Source: Oasisia sp. SBJ-2009
Lineage: Eukaryota; Annelida; Polychaeta; Sabellida; Siboglinidae
Assembly: GCA_964017155.1 (NCBI GenBank)
Contig: OZ024866.1
Coordinates: 21,176,826 to 21,240,825 of the forward strand
Direction of reading: 5' to 3'
Length of the DNA: 64,000 nt
In this document: piece by piece, positions 46,974-57,944 of the stretch
Position numbering within the stretch: the stretch's first letter is position 1
Layout of the letters: the number at the start of each line of letters is the position of its first letter
The notes under the pieces: generated by a model
Databases searched by the model: none
What the model was told of the DNA's origin: nothing
Seen by the model: only the letters and a program-made list of their open reading frames with translations
Made by a program: the position numbers and the translations under genes

Positions 46974-47071
46974 TGTGTCATTGTGACCATTGTGGCACTG
47001 TCAACAATCAAACCTGTGTGACAAAGAGACAGGAATTCAACACAGAAGACCTTGACTGTGGCCAGTGTAAG
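46974..47071 (+). pseudogene. Laminin-EGF exon, type 2, copy a
   Basis: It follows a good acceptor (TGTATTTGCAG) and reads VCHCDHCGTVNNQTC ... LDCGQCK. The CxCD..GTVN..TC pattern is that of the second module in a pair of laminin-type EGF repeats, which form extracellular disulphide rods. Two donors are possible: AAG/GTGGGT at 47071, or GT/GTAAGG three codons earlier. Only the earlier one keeps phase with the start of the type 1 exon (YCDCHGH). The frame here is open, but the paired downstream exon is broken. Confidence 0.65.
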
Positions 47072-47475
47072 GTGGGTGGATTATCTTGGCCATTAAACAG
47101 TTAAAAGACCAAGAATATTTTGGTAATTTTTGGGACAGATTTATGTACATGTACAAGCTGGAGTGAGAGACATCCAGTTTGACACTGAATCCTCCTAGGT
47201 CCAGAACGTGATATACGAATGACAGATGAGGACTAACGCAGGGAGTGCACATATTAACCATCACGAAACCCACTAAAAACCTCCAACTGCACCTAACTTG
47301 TGGTCATGAAATCATACAACCCCACCTCATTGAGGGCAGAATGAGGGAAGTTGAACACACCCATATATGTCCACTGGATGTGCAAAATGCATCGCAATGG
47401 ACATGCCATTGTTCAAGCAAAAAAGTAATGTGTGTATGTACCCATGATGTATAAAAAAAATTCTTGCGTTTATAG

Positions 47476-47644
47476 ATTGTGACTGTCATGGTCACACTTT
47501 GTCATGTCACAAGAGGACATGGTTTCTGTGACAACTGCACAAGTCCAGCCACTGGTGATGAATGTCATTTTTGTGAGATACTTCAGGGTGAACCCCGGAT
47601 AGACAGAACAAATGACACATCAATGGAGGTTGCCCAATGTACAG
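47476..47644 (+). pseudogene. Laminin-EGF exon, type 1, copy a, 11-bp deletion
   Basis: Acceptor TTTATAG, donor ACAG/GTAAGT. It starts CDCHGH and later gives CDNCTSPATGDECHFC and VAQCT. These are C.C.GH...C and C..CT...TG..C..C features of a laminin-EGF module. The two halves are in different frames. Compared with the better copy at 52256, 11 bp are missing between two GTCAC direct repeats (TCATGTCACAAGAGG), which puts a stop in the first frame. The 3' half is in the correct phase for a type 2 exon (CTVCxCDH). Confidence 0.7.
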
Positions 47645-48221
47645 GTAAGTCGAGTATATGTCCAAGAGAATAACTTCCAAGGATCAGTCATGAAGTTGTC
47701 CACACACTAGTAGATGTAAAAATTAGTTGCATTTACAGTTTCCAAATATTTGACAGCATCGAACGTTATAACATTACCACTTCTGTTTTCTTACTAAATG
47801 TGTTAATCACCATCCATGCTCATTGCAAGAATATTCAGAACTATATTTAGTTTCAAAATATCAGAAAGACAAAGTCCTCAAGCTCCAGAAATCACCAAAT
47901 AACTACCAAATACACCCATTCAACCATTCACTTAGCAGTATTGTGTATAACTATATCTACTTCCAAAATCACTGAAACGTGTCAGTAACCTGGGGTACTG
48001 GGATGGCTCTAATTAGCAGCGCCCCCTGGTGTGTGAGGGTGTCTAATATTTCCCTCTCGATTCTTTGTATCTTTTGTATTGTATTCACCTTCCGACATGT
48101 CCAGTGGCCCCAGTGACATGACTGAGAACTGAGACGGTACAGTTATATAATAAAACAAATATGTGTCCTATAAGACGTGAGTGATGGCTGGTATTGTCCT
48201 TCATCTCTTGTGTATTTGCAG

Positions 48222-48319
48222 TGTGTCAATGTGACCATCATGACACTGTCAACAATCAAACCTGTGTGACAAGGAGACAGGAATTCAACACAGAAGGTCT
48301 GGACTGTGGCCAGTGTAAG
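48222..48319 (+). pseudogene. Laminin-EGF exon, type 2, copy b
   Basis: Reads VCQCDHHDTVNNQTC ... LDCGQCK, open throughout, same splice sites as copy a. Confidence 0.65.
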
Positions 48320-48711
48320 GTGGGTGGATTATCTTGGCCATTAACAGTTAAAAGTCCAAGAATATTTTGGTAATTGTTGCTACAGAGGTTGATGTACATG
48401 TACAAGCTGGAGTGAGAGACATCCAGTTTGACACTGAATCCTCCTAGGTCCAGAATGTGATATACGAGCGACAGATGAGGACTAACGCAGGGAGAGAACA
48501 TATTAACCACCACGAAACCCACTAAAAACCTCCAACTACACCTAAGCATACAACCCCACCCCATTGAGGGCAGAATGAGGGAAGATGTACATACCCATAT
48601 ATGCCCACTGGATCTGCAAAATACTTTGCAATGAACGTGCCATTGTTCAAGCAAAAAACCTAATTTGTATATTACTCATGGTTTAAAAAAAAGTTATTCT
48701 TATGTTTATAG

Positions 48712-48883
48712 ATTGTGACTGTCATGGTCACACTTTGTCATGTCACAAGAGGACTCAGTGTCTGTGACAACTGAACAAGTCTAGCCACAGGTGATGAATG
48801 TTAGTTTTGTGAGATATACTACAGGGTGAACTCTCGGATAGACAGAGGAAATGACACATCAGTGGAGGTTGCCCAATGTACAG
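48712..48883 (+). pseudogene. Laminin-EGF exon, type 1, copy b, stops and deletion
   Basis: It has the same 11-bp deletion, plus nonsense changes: the usual NCTSPA segment reads AACTGAACAAGTCTAGCC. Clearly dead. Confidence 0.75.
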
Positions 48884-49953
48884 GTAAGTCGAGTATTTGT
48901 CCAAGAGAATAAATTCCAAGGGTCAGTCATGAAAGTTGTCCACACACTAGCAGATGTAAAATGTAGTTGCATTTACAGTTACCAAATATTTGATCACATT
49001 GAACATTATCACCCCTTCTGTTTTCTCACAGAATGTGTTAATACCATCCATGCTCATTGCAAGAATATTCAGAACTATATTTAGTATCAAAATATCACAA
49101 AGACAAAGCCCTCAAGTTCCAGAAATCACCAAATAACTACCAAATACACCCATTCAACCATTCCCTTAGTAGTCTAGTTGCCAGCTGTATCCTTTCAATG
49201 GTGAACCTAGAAATTGTAATAACTGTAAGGTTTTTTGATTGATATGTATTCACATGGGTGTCTGGAAGATTTTGAGCTTTGTTGGCACTGGGCCAACTTT
49301 GGGGAACTTTTTTTATTAGCCATTAGCATAATTAGCATTGTTAACGCTAGTTAAGCTTGATCCAAGTATAACGTTTGAACTAATAGGCCTAGAATCATGT
49401 GCAATAGCACTTTTCTATATCAGTTTGACTCGAGAAATTCATATCTGATATTATTTTCGTGATTAAAGGTGAAGCATGGGTTGGAAATCTTGTCAATATG
49501 CATTATACATGGCAAATTGGAGTTTGTTCCCCACTAGATGGGTATATGCTTGAAAGACATCTCGATTGATATTCGATGTATCACTCACAATTTCCATAGA
49601 CCATTTGTTGGGATATATGCATTGCTTCAAAGCTATTTAATTTTTGTGAAGATTCGAGGCATTCAGCAAATCTATCTGAAGTAAGACGACAATAAGGTGT
49701 TCGTCCGCCATTACCCAAGAGAACAGAATCTGAATTGTTGTGATGCTTTGTGAATTCCAGGGCTTGCATACTTGCTGATGTTTCTACAGAGGATGCAGGC
49801 TTTGCCATTCAACACATGCGAGTTGAAACTCAACTGAGATTCACAGCTCAATGCATGTTGAATGCGAGTTGAGTGAGTCAGTTGAACGCTGTTTGAACGC
49901 AGGTCCAAAATCACGGAACCGTGTCAGTAACCTGGAGTACTGGGGCTGCTCTA

Positions 49954-50287
49954 GAGCGCAGTGGCTCAGGGGTAGAGCTTCGGACTCTCAACTACGAGAA
50001 CCCGGGTTCGAATCCTGGCTGCGGCGTTAAAACCTTGGGCAAGTTTTTTCACTCTACATTGCTCCAGTTCACTCAGCTGAATTAAAAATGAGTACCTGGC
50101 TATAGACCCTGGTGGATATGTGTACGAGCAGCCTTCGCGCATTAATTGTAGCATATGGCTGGATCCTTCCCAGAGAAGCCGAGATGGTGTCTGAGTGAAC
50201 AGGTCTGTCAGGGAAGTAAAGTGTAAAGCGCTTTGAGCGGCCCCGAGGATTGGATATTGCGCTATATAAGAACTGCCTTTACTTTAT
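49954..50287 (+). mobile_element. tRNA-headed SINE with LINE-like tail, duplicated copy
   Basis: Identical in position and flanks to 46424-46757, so it was copied with the 3.53-kb duplication rather than inserted independently. Confidence 0.85.
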
Positions 50288-50500
50288 CTAATTAGCAGTG
50301 CCCCCTGGTGTGTGAGGGTGTCTAATATTTCCCCCTGGATTCTTTGTATCTTTTGTATTGTATTCACATTCCGACAGGTCCAGTGGACCCAGTGACATGA
50401 CTGAGAACTGAGACAGTACAATTAAATAATAAAACAAATATGTCTCCTATAAAACGTGAGTGACGGTCAGTATTGTCCTTCATGTCTGGTGTATTTGCAG

Positions 50501-50598
50501 TGTGTCATTGTGACCATTGTGGCACTGTCAACAATCAAACCTGTGTGACAAAGAGACAGGAATTCAACACAGAAGACCTTGACTGTGGCCAGTGTAAG
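50501..50598 (+). pseudogene. Laminin-EGF exon, type 2, copy c
   Basis: Nearly identical to copy a as part of the 3.53-kb duplication; open frame VCHCDHCGTVNNQTC. Confidence 0.65.
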
Positions 50599-51005
50599 GT
50601 GGGTGGATTATCTTGGCCATTAAACAGTTAAAAGACCAAGAATATTTTGGTAATTTTTGGGACAGATTTATGTACATGTACAAGCTGGAGTGAGAGACAT
50701 CCAGTTTGACACTGAATCCTCCTAGGTCCAGAACGTGATATACGAATGACAGATGAGGACTAACGCAGGGAGTGCACATATTAACCATCACGAAACCCAC
50801 TAAAAACCTCCAACTGCACCTAACTTGTGATCATGAAATCATACAACCCCACCTCATTGAGGGCAGAATGAGGGAAGTTGAACACACCCATATATGTCCA
50901 CTGGATGTGCAAAATACATCGCAATGGACATGCCATTGTTCAAGCAAAAAAGTAATGTGTGTATGTACCCATGATGTATAAAAAAATAAATTCTTGCGTT
51001 TATAG

Positions 51006-51174
51006 ATTGTGACTGTCATGGTCACACTTTGTCATGTCACAAGAGGACATGGTTTCTGTGACAACTGCACAAGTCCAGCCACTGGTGATAAATGTCATTT
51101 CTGTGAGATACTTCAGGGTGAACCCCGGATAGACAGAACAAATGACACATCAATGGAGGTTGCCCAATGTACAG
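51006..51174 (+). pseudogene. Laminin-EGF exon, type 1, copy c, 11-bp deletion
   Basis: Duplicate of copy a with the same deletion. It reads CDNCTSPATGDKCHFC in the second frame. Confidence 0.7.
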
Positions 51175-51761
51175 GTAAGTCGAGTATATGTCCAAGAGAA
51201 TAACTTCCAAGGATCAGTCGTGAAGTTGTCCACACACTAGTAGATGTAAAAATTAGTTGCATTTACAGTTTCCAAATATTTGACAGCATCGAACATTATA
51301 ACGTTACCACCTCTGTTTTCTCACTAAATGTGTTAATCACCATCCATGCTCATTGCAAGAATATTCAGAACTATATTTAGTTTCAAAATATCAGAAAGAC
51401 AAAGTCCTCAAGCTCCAGAAATCCCCAAATAACTACCAAATACACCCATTCAACCATTCACTTAGCAGTATTGTGTATAATTTAAATAATATCTACTTCC
51501 AAAATCACGGAATCGTGTCAGTAACCTGGGGTACTAGGATGGCTCTAATTAGCAGCGCCCCCAGGTGTGTGAGGGTGTCTAATATTTCCCTCTCGATTCT
51601 TTGTATCTTTTGTATTGTATTCACCTTCCGACATGTCCAGTGGCCCCAGTGACATGACTGAGAACTGAGACAGTACAGTTTAAATAATAAAACAAATATG
51701 TCTCCTATAAAACATTGTGAGTGACGGTCAGTATTGTCCTTCATGTCTGGTGTATTTGCAG

Positions 51762-51859
51762 TGTGTCAATGTGACCACCGTGACACTGTCAACAATCAAA
51801 CCTGTGTGACAAGGAGACAGGAATTCAACACAGAAGGTCTGGACTGTGGCCAGTGTAAG
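51762..51859 (+). pseudogene. Laminin-EGF exon, type 2, copy d
   Basis: VCQCDHRDTVNNQTC ... LDCGQCK, open. The upstream intron contains the empty SINE site. Confidence 0.65.
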
Positions 51860-52255
51860 GTGGGTGGATTATCTTGGCCATTAACAGTTAAAAGTCCAAG
51901 AATATTTTGGTAATTGTTGCTACAGAGGTTGATGTACATGTACAAGCTGGAGTGAGAGACATCCAGTTTGACACTGAATCCTCCTAGGTCCAGAATGTGA
52001 TATACGAGTGACAGATGAGGATTAACGCAGGGAGAGAACATATTAACCATCATGAAACCCACTAAAAACCTCCAACTGCACCTAAGCATACAACCCCACC
52101 CCATTGAGGGCAGAATGAGGGAAGATGTACACACCCATATATGCCCACTGGATGTGCAAAATACATCGCAATGAACATGGCATTGTTCAAACAAACAACA
52201 AATAATTATGTGAATTCACCCATGGTGTTTAAAAAATAAATTCTTGTGTCCATAG

Positions 52256-52430
52256 ATTGTGACTGTCATGCTCAAGCTTCGTCATGTCACTATGATGAAT
52301 CAAGAGGGCATATTCTCTGTAACAACTGCACAAGTCCAGCCACTGGTGATAAATGTCATTTCTGTGAGATACAAGGTGGACCCCCGGATAGACAGAGGAA
52401 ATTAATCGATGGAGGTTGCCCAATGTACAG
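52256..52430 (+). CDS. Laminin-EGF exon, type 1, copy d (best preserved)
   Basis: The only type 1 copy open in one frame from acceptor (CCATAG) to donor (ACAG/GTAAGT). It reads CDCHAQASSCHYDESRG, then CNNCTSPATGDKCHFC, then GGCPMY. The cysteine spacing matches laminin-type EGF modules, and the first glycine-histidine pair is altered (HAQ instead of HGH). Its 3' end leaves two bases over, whereas the type 2 exons need one, so an indel near the end would still break splicing phase. It would be part of a secreted or membrane ectodomain if expressed. The protein it belonged to cannot be named. Confidence 0.55.
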
Positions 52431-52820
52431 GTAAGTCGAGTATATGTCCAAGAGAATAACTTCCATGGGTCAGTCACGAAGTTGTCAACACACTAGTAGA
52501 TGTAAAATGTAGTTGCATTTACAGTTACCAAATATTTGACCACGTCGAACATTATCACCCCCCTCTGTTTTCTCACAAAATATGTTAGTGATCATCCATG
52601 CTCATTACAAGAATATTCAGAACCATGTTTAGTATCAAAAGTATCAGAAATGCCCCAAAATTGCAATGTTTATGCGTCGGTTATTCTTTGGGACACAAAA
52701 GGGATTATTTTGTTTCAAATTATAATGAAAAGGAATCTTTGAGAACATAACACTCTTGGTAATGTACAAAAATGTAATGTGTTTATTTACCCATGCTGTT
52801 AAAAAGTATATTATGTTTAA

Positions 52821-52901
52821 CATTGTTGTCGTCACCCTTTGTCATGTCACTACAATGTCACAAGAGGACACAGTGTCTGTGACAACTGCACAAGTCCAGC
52901 C
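52821..52901 (+). pseudogene. Laminin-EGF exon, type 1, truncated copy
   Basis: It keeps the TCATGTCACTACAATGTCAC form without the 11-bp deletion, and CDNCTSPA. It then jumps directly into intron sequence (AAATACTTGACC), so its 3' half and donor are deleted. It shows the ancestral sequence at the deletion site. Confidence 0.7.
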
Positions 52902-53374
52902 AAATACTTGACCACATTGAATATTATCACCCCTTCTGTTTTCTCACAAAATATGTTAATCACCATGCATGCTCTTTCCAAGAATATTTAAAACTATATT
53001 TAGTATCAAAATATCAGAAAGACAAAGCCCTCAAGTTCCAGAAATCCCCAAATAACTACCAAATACACCCATTCAACCATTCACTTAGCAGTATTGTGTA
53101 TAACTATATCTACTTCCAAAATCACGGAAACGTGCCAGTAACCTGGGGTACTGGGACGGCTGTAATTATCAGCGCCCTCTGGTGTGTGAAGATGTCTAAT
53201 ATTCCCTCTGGATTCTTTGTATCTTTTGTATTGTATTCACCTTCCGACATGTCCAGTGGCCCCAGTGACATGACTGAGAACTGAGGCAGTACAGCTTAAA
53301 TAATAAAACAAATATGCGTCCTATAAGACGTGAGTGATGGCTAGTATTGTCCTTCATGTCTGGTGTATTTGCAG

Positions 53375-53472
53375 TGTGTCAATGTGACCACCGTGGCACT
53401 GTCAACAGTCAAACCTGTGTGACAAGGAGACAGGAATTCAACACAGAAGGTCTGGACTGTGGCCAGTGTAAG
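53375..53472 (+). pseudogene. Laminin-EGF exon, type 2, copy e
   Basis: VCQCDHRGTVNSQTC ... LDCGQCK, open, with the standard acceptor and donors. Confidence 0.65.
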
Positions 53473-53877
53473 GTGGGTGGATTATCTTGGCCATTAAACA
53501 GTTTAAAGTCCAAATATATTTTGGTAGTTGTTGCTACAGAGGTTGATGTACATGTATAAGCTGGAGTGAGAGACATCCAGTTTGACACTGAATCCTCCTC
53601 CCAGAACGTGATATACGAGTGACAGATGAGGACTAACATAAGTAGTGCACATATTTATCACCACGAAACCCACTAAAAACCTCCAACTGCACCTAACTTG
53701 TGCTCACGAAAGCTTCCAACCCCCGCTCCCCGTTGAGGCAGAATGAGGGAAGATGTACACACCCAAATATGCCCATTGAATGTGCAAAATACTTTGCAAT
53801 GAACAAGCAATTGTTCAAGCAAAAACATAATTGTGTGTATTCACCCATGGTTTAAAAAAAAATTCTTGTGTTTATAG

Positions 53878-54052
53878 ATTGTGACTGTCATGGTCACGCT
53901 TGTGTCACTACGACGTCACAAGAGGACTCAGTCTCTGTGACCACTGCACAAGTCCAGCCACTGGTGATGAATGTCAGTTCTGTGAGATATACTACAGGGT
54001 GAAACCTGGATACACAAAGGAAATTAATCAATGGAGGTTGCTGAATGTACAG
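53878..54052 (+). pseudogene. Laminin-EGF exon, type 1, copy e, frameshifted
   Basis: CDCHGHA is followed by an indel. The rest reads CHYDVTRGLSLCDHC, TSPATGDECQFC and EIYYRVKPGY, the nicest match in the array to the C..C..YY end of a laminin-EGF module. Donor CAG/GTAAGT is present. The next exon would lie beyond the hAT insertion and is not found. Confidence 0.7.
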
Positions 54053-54498
54053 GTAAGTCGAGTATATGTCCAAGAGAATAACTTCCAAGGATCAGTCATG
54101 AAGTTGTCCACACACTAGTAGATGTAAAATGTAGTTGCATTTACAGTTACCAAATATTTGACAGCATCGAACATTAGCACCTCCCTGTGTTTTCTCACAA
54201 AATGTGGTACCCGGTAATCAGAATCCATGTTCATTACCCGGGGTGTCATGTAACAAAGTAAAACTACTTCGTTACTCTACTTGAGGTTTTTTCCAAGTAA
54301 CTGGAAGTAATGAAGTAAGATTTCAACTAACTACTTTTACTTGTAACAAAGTAGTTTTATTTGCAGTAACGCTACTTTTTACTTTGTTAATTTTGTTTAC
54401 TTTGTAATAGTTTCGTAACTTCTTAGTCATGCCTTTCACTTGATGGCGCTCATTTTAGTCACCAGGACAAAAGCTATTAATATTGTCCAATCACAGCG

Positions 54499-54711
54499 AT
54501 TGTGGCAGACGTGATTGTGGAGAGAGAATTAGAGGGTGGCAAAGGGGAACAGGGCTCATGGCAACACCCATGGCCATATCTGTCAATGATGTTTTGTTTC
54601 TTGTTGAGGAAGGGAAATTCGTTAAAGATGGTGTGCCTGCTCTGTGCACCTGCATACAAGGAGATATCAGCGTATGTGTCATCGCCATCGAATTTGCAAA
54701 AGCATATTCAG
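54499..54711 (+). pseudogene. hAT transposase exon 1: BED-type zinc finger region
   Basis: The frame reads VADVIVERELEGG, then WPYLSMMF, KMVCLLCAP and EISAYVSSPSNLQKHIQ, ending at a good donor CAG/GTAAGC. The W..F...CLLC...S..SNL.KH pattern is the BED zinc finger at the N terminus of hAT transposases, which binds element ends; the second histidine would be supplied by the next exon. No in-frame ATG precedes the conserved region. A GTGGCAGACGTG sits where a start ATGGCAGACGTG may once have been, which is inference. The large central DDE part of the protein is missing between this exon and the next fragment. Confidence 0.7.
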
Positions 54712-55077
54712 GTAAGCATTTATAAGTTCTGCATTATGTTGTTAATGGATGTTACAGTACCAGGTTGGCTAATCTGTAGCCATCGAATGTATTCATTATA
54801 TCAATGCTAATATGCCATTATACAACTTAGACCAATGGGTATTTGTGGCCTGGATAATGGACAAATGGTCAGGCGCCATCTTGGAATTAATCAAACTTTG
54901 TAAACAAGGATTTATTTCCTATCCACTGCCATCGTTTAATATGTTGGTATTTAAACAGTACATTTCATTTGAATAGTAAGCTGAATGTATATTCTTTTCA
55001 TCATAATTTTGTTTATTACTGCGATATAAAACCTGGGTGTTGTGATACAATTTTAATGACACTTATTTATGTTTCAG

Positions 55078-55179
55078 ACTGAAGGCAGCTGAGACACTCC
55101 TCTTGGCTGAGTATAGAGATGTAATGAAGCCGATGGCACAGGCCCTTGACATACTCCAAGCAGACAAGAAGGCCTTCAT
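55078..55179 (+). pseudogene. hAT transposase fragment 2
   Basis: After the acceptor TGTTTCAG the frame gives LKAAETLLLAEYRDVMKPMA then QALDILQADKKAFM. Known hAT proteins have ...EY..VMKPLA.ALDILQGE..CFMGYLLPTL here. The frame breaks right after FM, where a minus-strand LINE has inserted. Continuity resumes on the other side at 55656 (LTILQEKL), so the two pieces were one exon. Confidence 0.75.
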
Positions 55180-55189
55180 GTGAGTGAGT

Positions 55190-55661
55190 AAGTTTATTTG
55201 GTAAAACATTATAATACATATATATATATATATATATATATAATATTTATCGAGGATAGACACATTAAAGCACACAATAGCACACTTGTTTCCAATGTGG
55301 TCCTCCAAAAAATACTAAGAATGAATTTAAGAAAATATAAAAGTAAGTACATAAATAAATAAACTCAGTAATACAATAATTAAAATGTAAATATTTTCAA
55401 AGACAGGTAAACAGATGTCATAAATAAGACACTGTGCTAACATAAAAGGTGCTCTATTGAAATATAATAACGTGGTAGTACGTAGTAAGATTAAATTAAC
55501 AAAAAAGTATTTAAGATGCCACTTTAAGGTGATAATTAGTCAGCCATCAATCTGCTGTATAATAGGGTCATTACCTTTTTTCTAAAACTGTTTTTAACTT
55601 TACATTGCCTTATATCAGTAGGCAGTTTGTTCCAGTGGGGTATCTTGTCCCAGCCTTGACG
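55190..55661 (-). mobile_element. LINE 3' end inserted in the hAT exon
   Basis: On the minus strand the last RT codons read RQGWDKIPHWNKLPTDIRQC and NSFRKKVMTLL, ending at a TAA (55536-55538). The LINE C-terminal consensus is W..LP..IR...S...FK..L. A 3' UTR of about 340 bp follows with GGACCACATTGGAAACAAGT, and the element ends in TA-rich sequence next to GTGAGTGAGTAAG. It is severely 5'-truncated and is younger than the hAT copy it interrupts. Confidence 0.75.
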
Positions 55662-55843
55662 ATTCTCCAGGAGAAGCTGCTAGCAAGGCACACAGTCGTC
55701 CACACCTGCGGATCACTTGTTGATTGCAGGCATTGCATGTCATTCTCAGGCCACCATGTGTGATGTGGAGAACATCGTGGCAGCAACCCTTAGCCCCAAG
55801 TTCAGAAAGGACTGGACTGATGACGCATCAGTGTTGGACAAAG
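55656..55843 (+). pseudogene. hAT transposase fragment 3
   Basis: It reads LTILQEKLLARH, CGSLVD, then after a small indel IAGIACHSQATM and VENIVAATLSPKFRKDW, TDDASVLDK, with donor G/GTAAGT. Known hAT proteins have L..L..KL......PLVDAL..GI..RF......AA..HPKFK..W. The frameshift lies near 55725. The one leftover base joins the next exon in phase (GAG). Confidence 0.7.
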
Positions 55844-56925
55844 GTAAGTTAGTCGTGTGTGAATGTGTATAATATGTGTGTATATATATATATATATATA
55901 TGTGATGTGTTCTAATGAAATGAGTTATATGTCAGCGAAAGTTAAATCGCGTATATCACCATAATGTGTTGAAACTGGAATAAAATCGTTTTCCACTTAT
56001 TTCAATAAAGTTTATCTTTTATATAAGTCTAGTATCGGATTACTTTGTTATTTTGGTTACATTTTAGTTTATAGTATGGATTTAGAGTCATTTTCTGAGA
56101 GCTATGCCTCATTTCATGCATGAAATCGGTAAAACAGTGCCAACAATGCAACATTTTCGATGGTGTTTTACTTGTGATTTATGGACAGTCCCTTAACATT
56201 TTGGTACTGGCAGAAAGCTGCACGTGTCTACATTCCAAATATGATAATCTCAAGGCTGTCAGATTTAAATCCAGCAAATAGGAAGGCTTTGTGTGCAAAC
56301 ACACTTATTGGCCAGTGTAGATGTGGCGCATGATGCACAGCGAGTTTCTTTGTTCACCTCGAACAAGGAGTTGTGTAATGGCGTCAGAAATAGCCAGATT
56401 AAGTCAATTCAATAACTTCATTCCAAACTCAACAGAGCACATACAGCAAGTACATGTGACTCTGAGGTCCGGTATATATGTTGACATTAGGCAGACAATA
56501 TGTACAGACCCAATGCTGTGTATATAAGAAAAATGTATACAGTTGTTTCAGTCAAGTGTTCACATGTAAAAGCTTGTTTCAGTGTTTACGGATCCTGGAA
56601 GTGAATCGTAAGCTCGATGTTAGAATGTAATTTAAAACATTTAACTGGGCTATTAAGTCTACACATAAATCTATATACCATATTCATAATAACAGACTGG
56701 CAGCATTGTATATCAAACAGAGTGCATACCAGGCTGGTACTTTCATATTTTGACATGCCAATAAACAATTTTTAAATATTGTGATATGCAATATGCAATC
56801 GATTTAATGTGGATTTCTTGTAATTCCACCAGAGTTTTACTCCATACATGGGTGAGCAATATGAGCTTAACATCTAGGGAGCACATACTAAATTTTTGCA
56901 ATATAATATTTCCTTGTACATATAG
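55844..56925. other. hAT intron
   Basis: AT-rich, with a TA microsatellite at about 55876-55900. No coding segment recognised. Splice phase across it is consistent (1 base plus 2 bases). Confidence 0.5.
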
Positions 56926-57209
56926 AGTTCTGCGTAGTTAATTGTGGAGAAGTCAATAGTGAGAATATCAACAGTTTGTTTGAGGAGTATCTATACAAAA
57001 GCAACGATGAGAGTGACAGTGACCCAGACTCAGATGTTTGCAACGGTGCATCATTGGATGAGAAAGATGAAATCAACGAACGGCGAAATGTCTATGATGA
57101 TGCCATGGACTTGGCAGCCGTGGACGAAGAGATCGTTTTGAAGTCCACCGACGAGGAACTTGCCAAGGCCAATCGCTTCAGTTATGTATGCCCCAAAGTA
57201 TTCCTGTAG
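56926..57209 (+). pseudogene. hAT transposase fragment 4, acidic linker, ends at TAG
   Basis: After acceptor CATATAG the frame reads FCVVNCGEVNSENINSLFEE, then a Ser/Asp/Glu-rich stretch (SNDESDSDPDSD), then LAKANRFSYV, ending in TAG at 57207. An acidic linker before the C-terminal dimerisation region is usual for hAT proteins. The dimerisation region itself is not visible before the minisatellites. The later frame PSDEDDDFVRKRDN near 58709 may be a scrap of it. Confidence 0.55.
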
Positions 57210-57279
57210 TATAAGAGTGTATATAATACATTAAGAGCATAATCGGTGTCTGTGATATCGTTTACACTTTGTTTATGTC

Positions 57280-57545
57280 TGCCCCCCTGACAGAAATGCT
57301 GCCCCCTGACAAAGACACTGCCCCCTGACAGAGACACTGCCCCCCTGACAGAGACATTGCGCCCCTGACTGAGACACTGCCCCCCTGACAAAGACACTGC
57401 CCCCCTGACAGAGACATTGCCCCCTGAGAGAGACACTGCCCCCCGACAGAGACACTGCACCCCTGACTGAGACACTGCCCCCCTGACAAAGACACTGCCC
57501 CCCTGAAAAAGACACTGCACCTCTGACAGAGACACTGCTCCTGTG
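57280..57545. repeat. Minisatellite, unit about 18-20 bp (CTGACAGAGACACTGCCCCC)
   Basis: About 14 imperfect copies with C-tract length changes of 4-6. Long open frames over it are repeat artefacts. Confidence 0.93.
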
Positions 57546-57795
57546 GCAGGACCATCCGCTGCCCCCATTGGGGGACCTTCGGCTGCCCCCATGGCAGGAC
57601 CATCCACTGCCCCCATTGGAGGACCATCCACTTCCCCCGTGGCAGGACCATCCACTGCCCCCATGGCAAGACAATCCACTTCCCCGTGGCAGGACCATCC
57701 CCTGCCCCCGTGGCAGGACCATCCACTTCCCCCTTGGCAGGACCATCCACTTCCACCTTGGCAGGACCATCCGGTGCCCCCGTGGCAGGACCATA
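57546..57795. repeat. Minisatellite, unit about 21 bp (GGCAGGACCATCCACTGCCCC)
   Basis: About 12 copies, directly after the previous minisatellite and sharing its TGCCCCC end, so the second likely grew from the first. Confidence 0.93.
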
Positions 57796-57820
57796 TGACC
57801 CATTTGTTAGAACACGTCAA

Positions 57821-57822
<2 letters not shown>

Positions 57823-57890
<68 letters not shown>
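57823..57890. repeat. (AC)n microsatellite
   Basis: Pure AC, about 34 repeats. Confidence 0.97.
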
Positions 57891-57893
<3 letters not shown>

Positions 57894-57944
57894 TTTATTT
57901 TTAATATTGGTAAAACCTGGGCTACTGACAACTTGTCTATTGTA

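Larger units (their letters stand above)
45945..49474 (+). repeat. 3.53-kb segmental duplication, first copy
   Basis: It starts at CATGGGTTGGAAATC and contains a SINE and two pairs of laminin-EGF exons. It is repeated from 49475 with an offset of 3527-3530 bp. The first ~1.7 kb is almost identical between copies. Confidence 0.9.
49475..52630 (+). repeat. 3.53-kb segmental duplication, second copy
   Basis: It carries the same SINE at the same place and the next two exon pairs. Similarity to the first copy fades after the second exon pair, near 52630. The second EGF exon of its second pair is in better shape than its counterpart. Confidence 0.85.

Noticed and set aside
57262..57931. Long glycine/serine- or proline-rich frames on both strands
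   Set aside because: They lie wholly in minisatellites whose unit length keeps frames open; no other evidence of coding.
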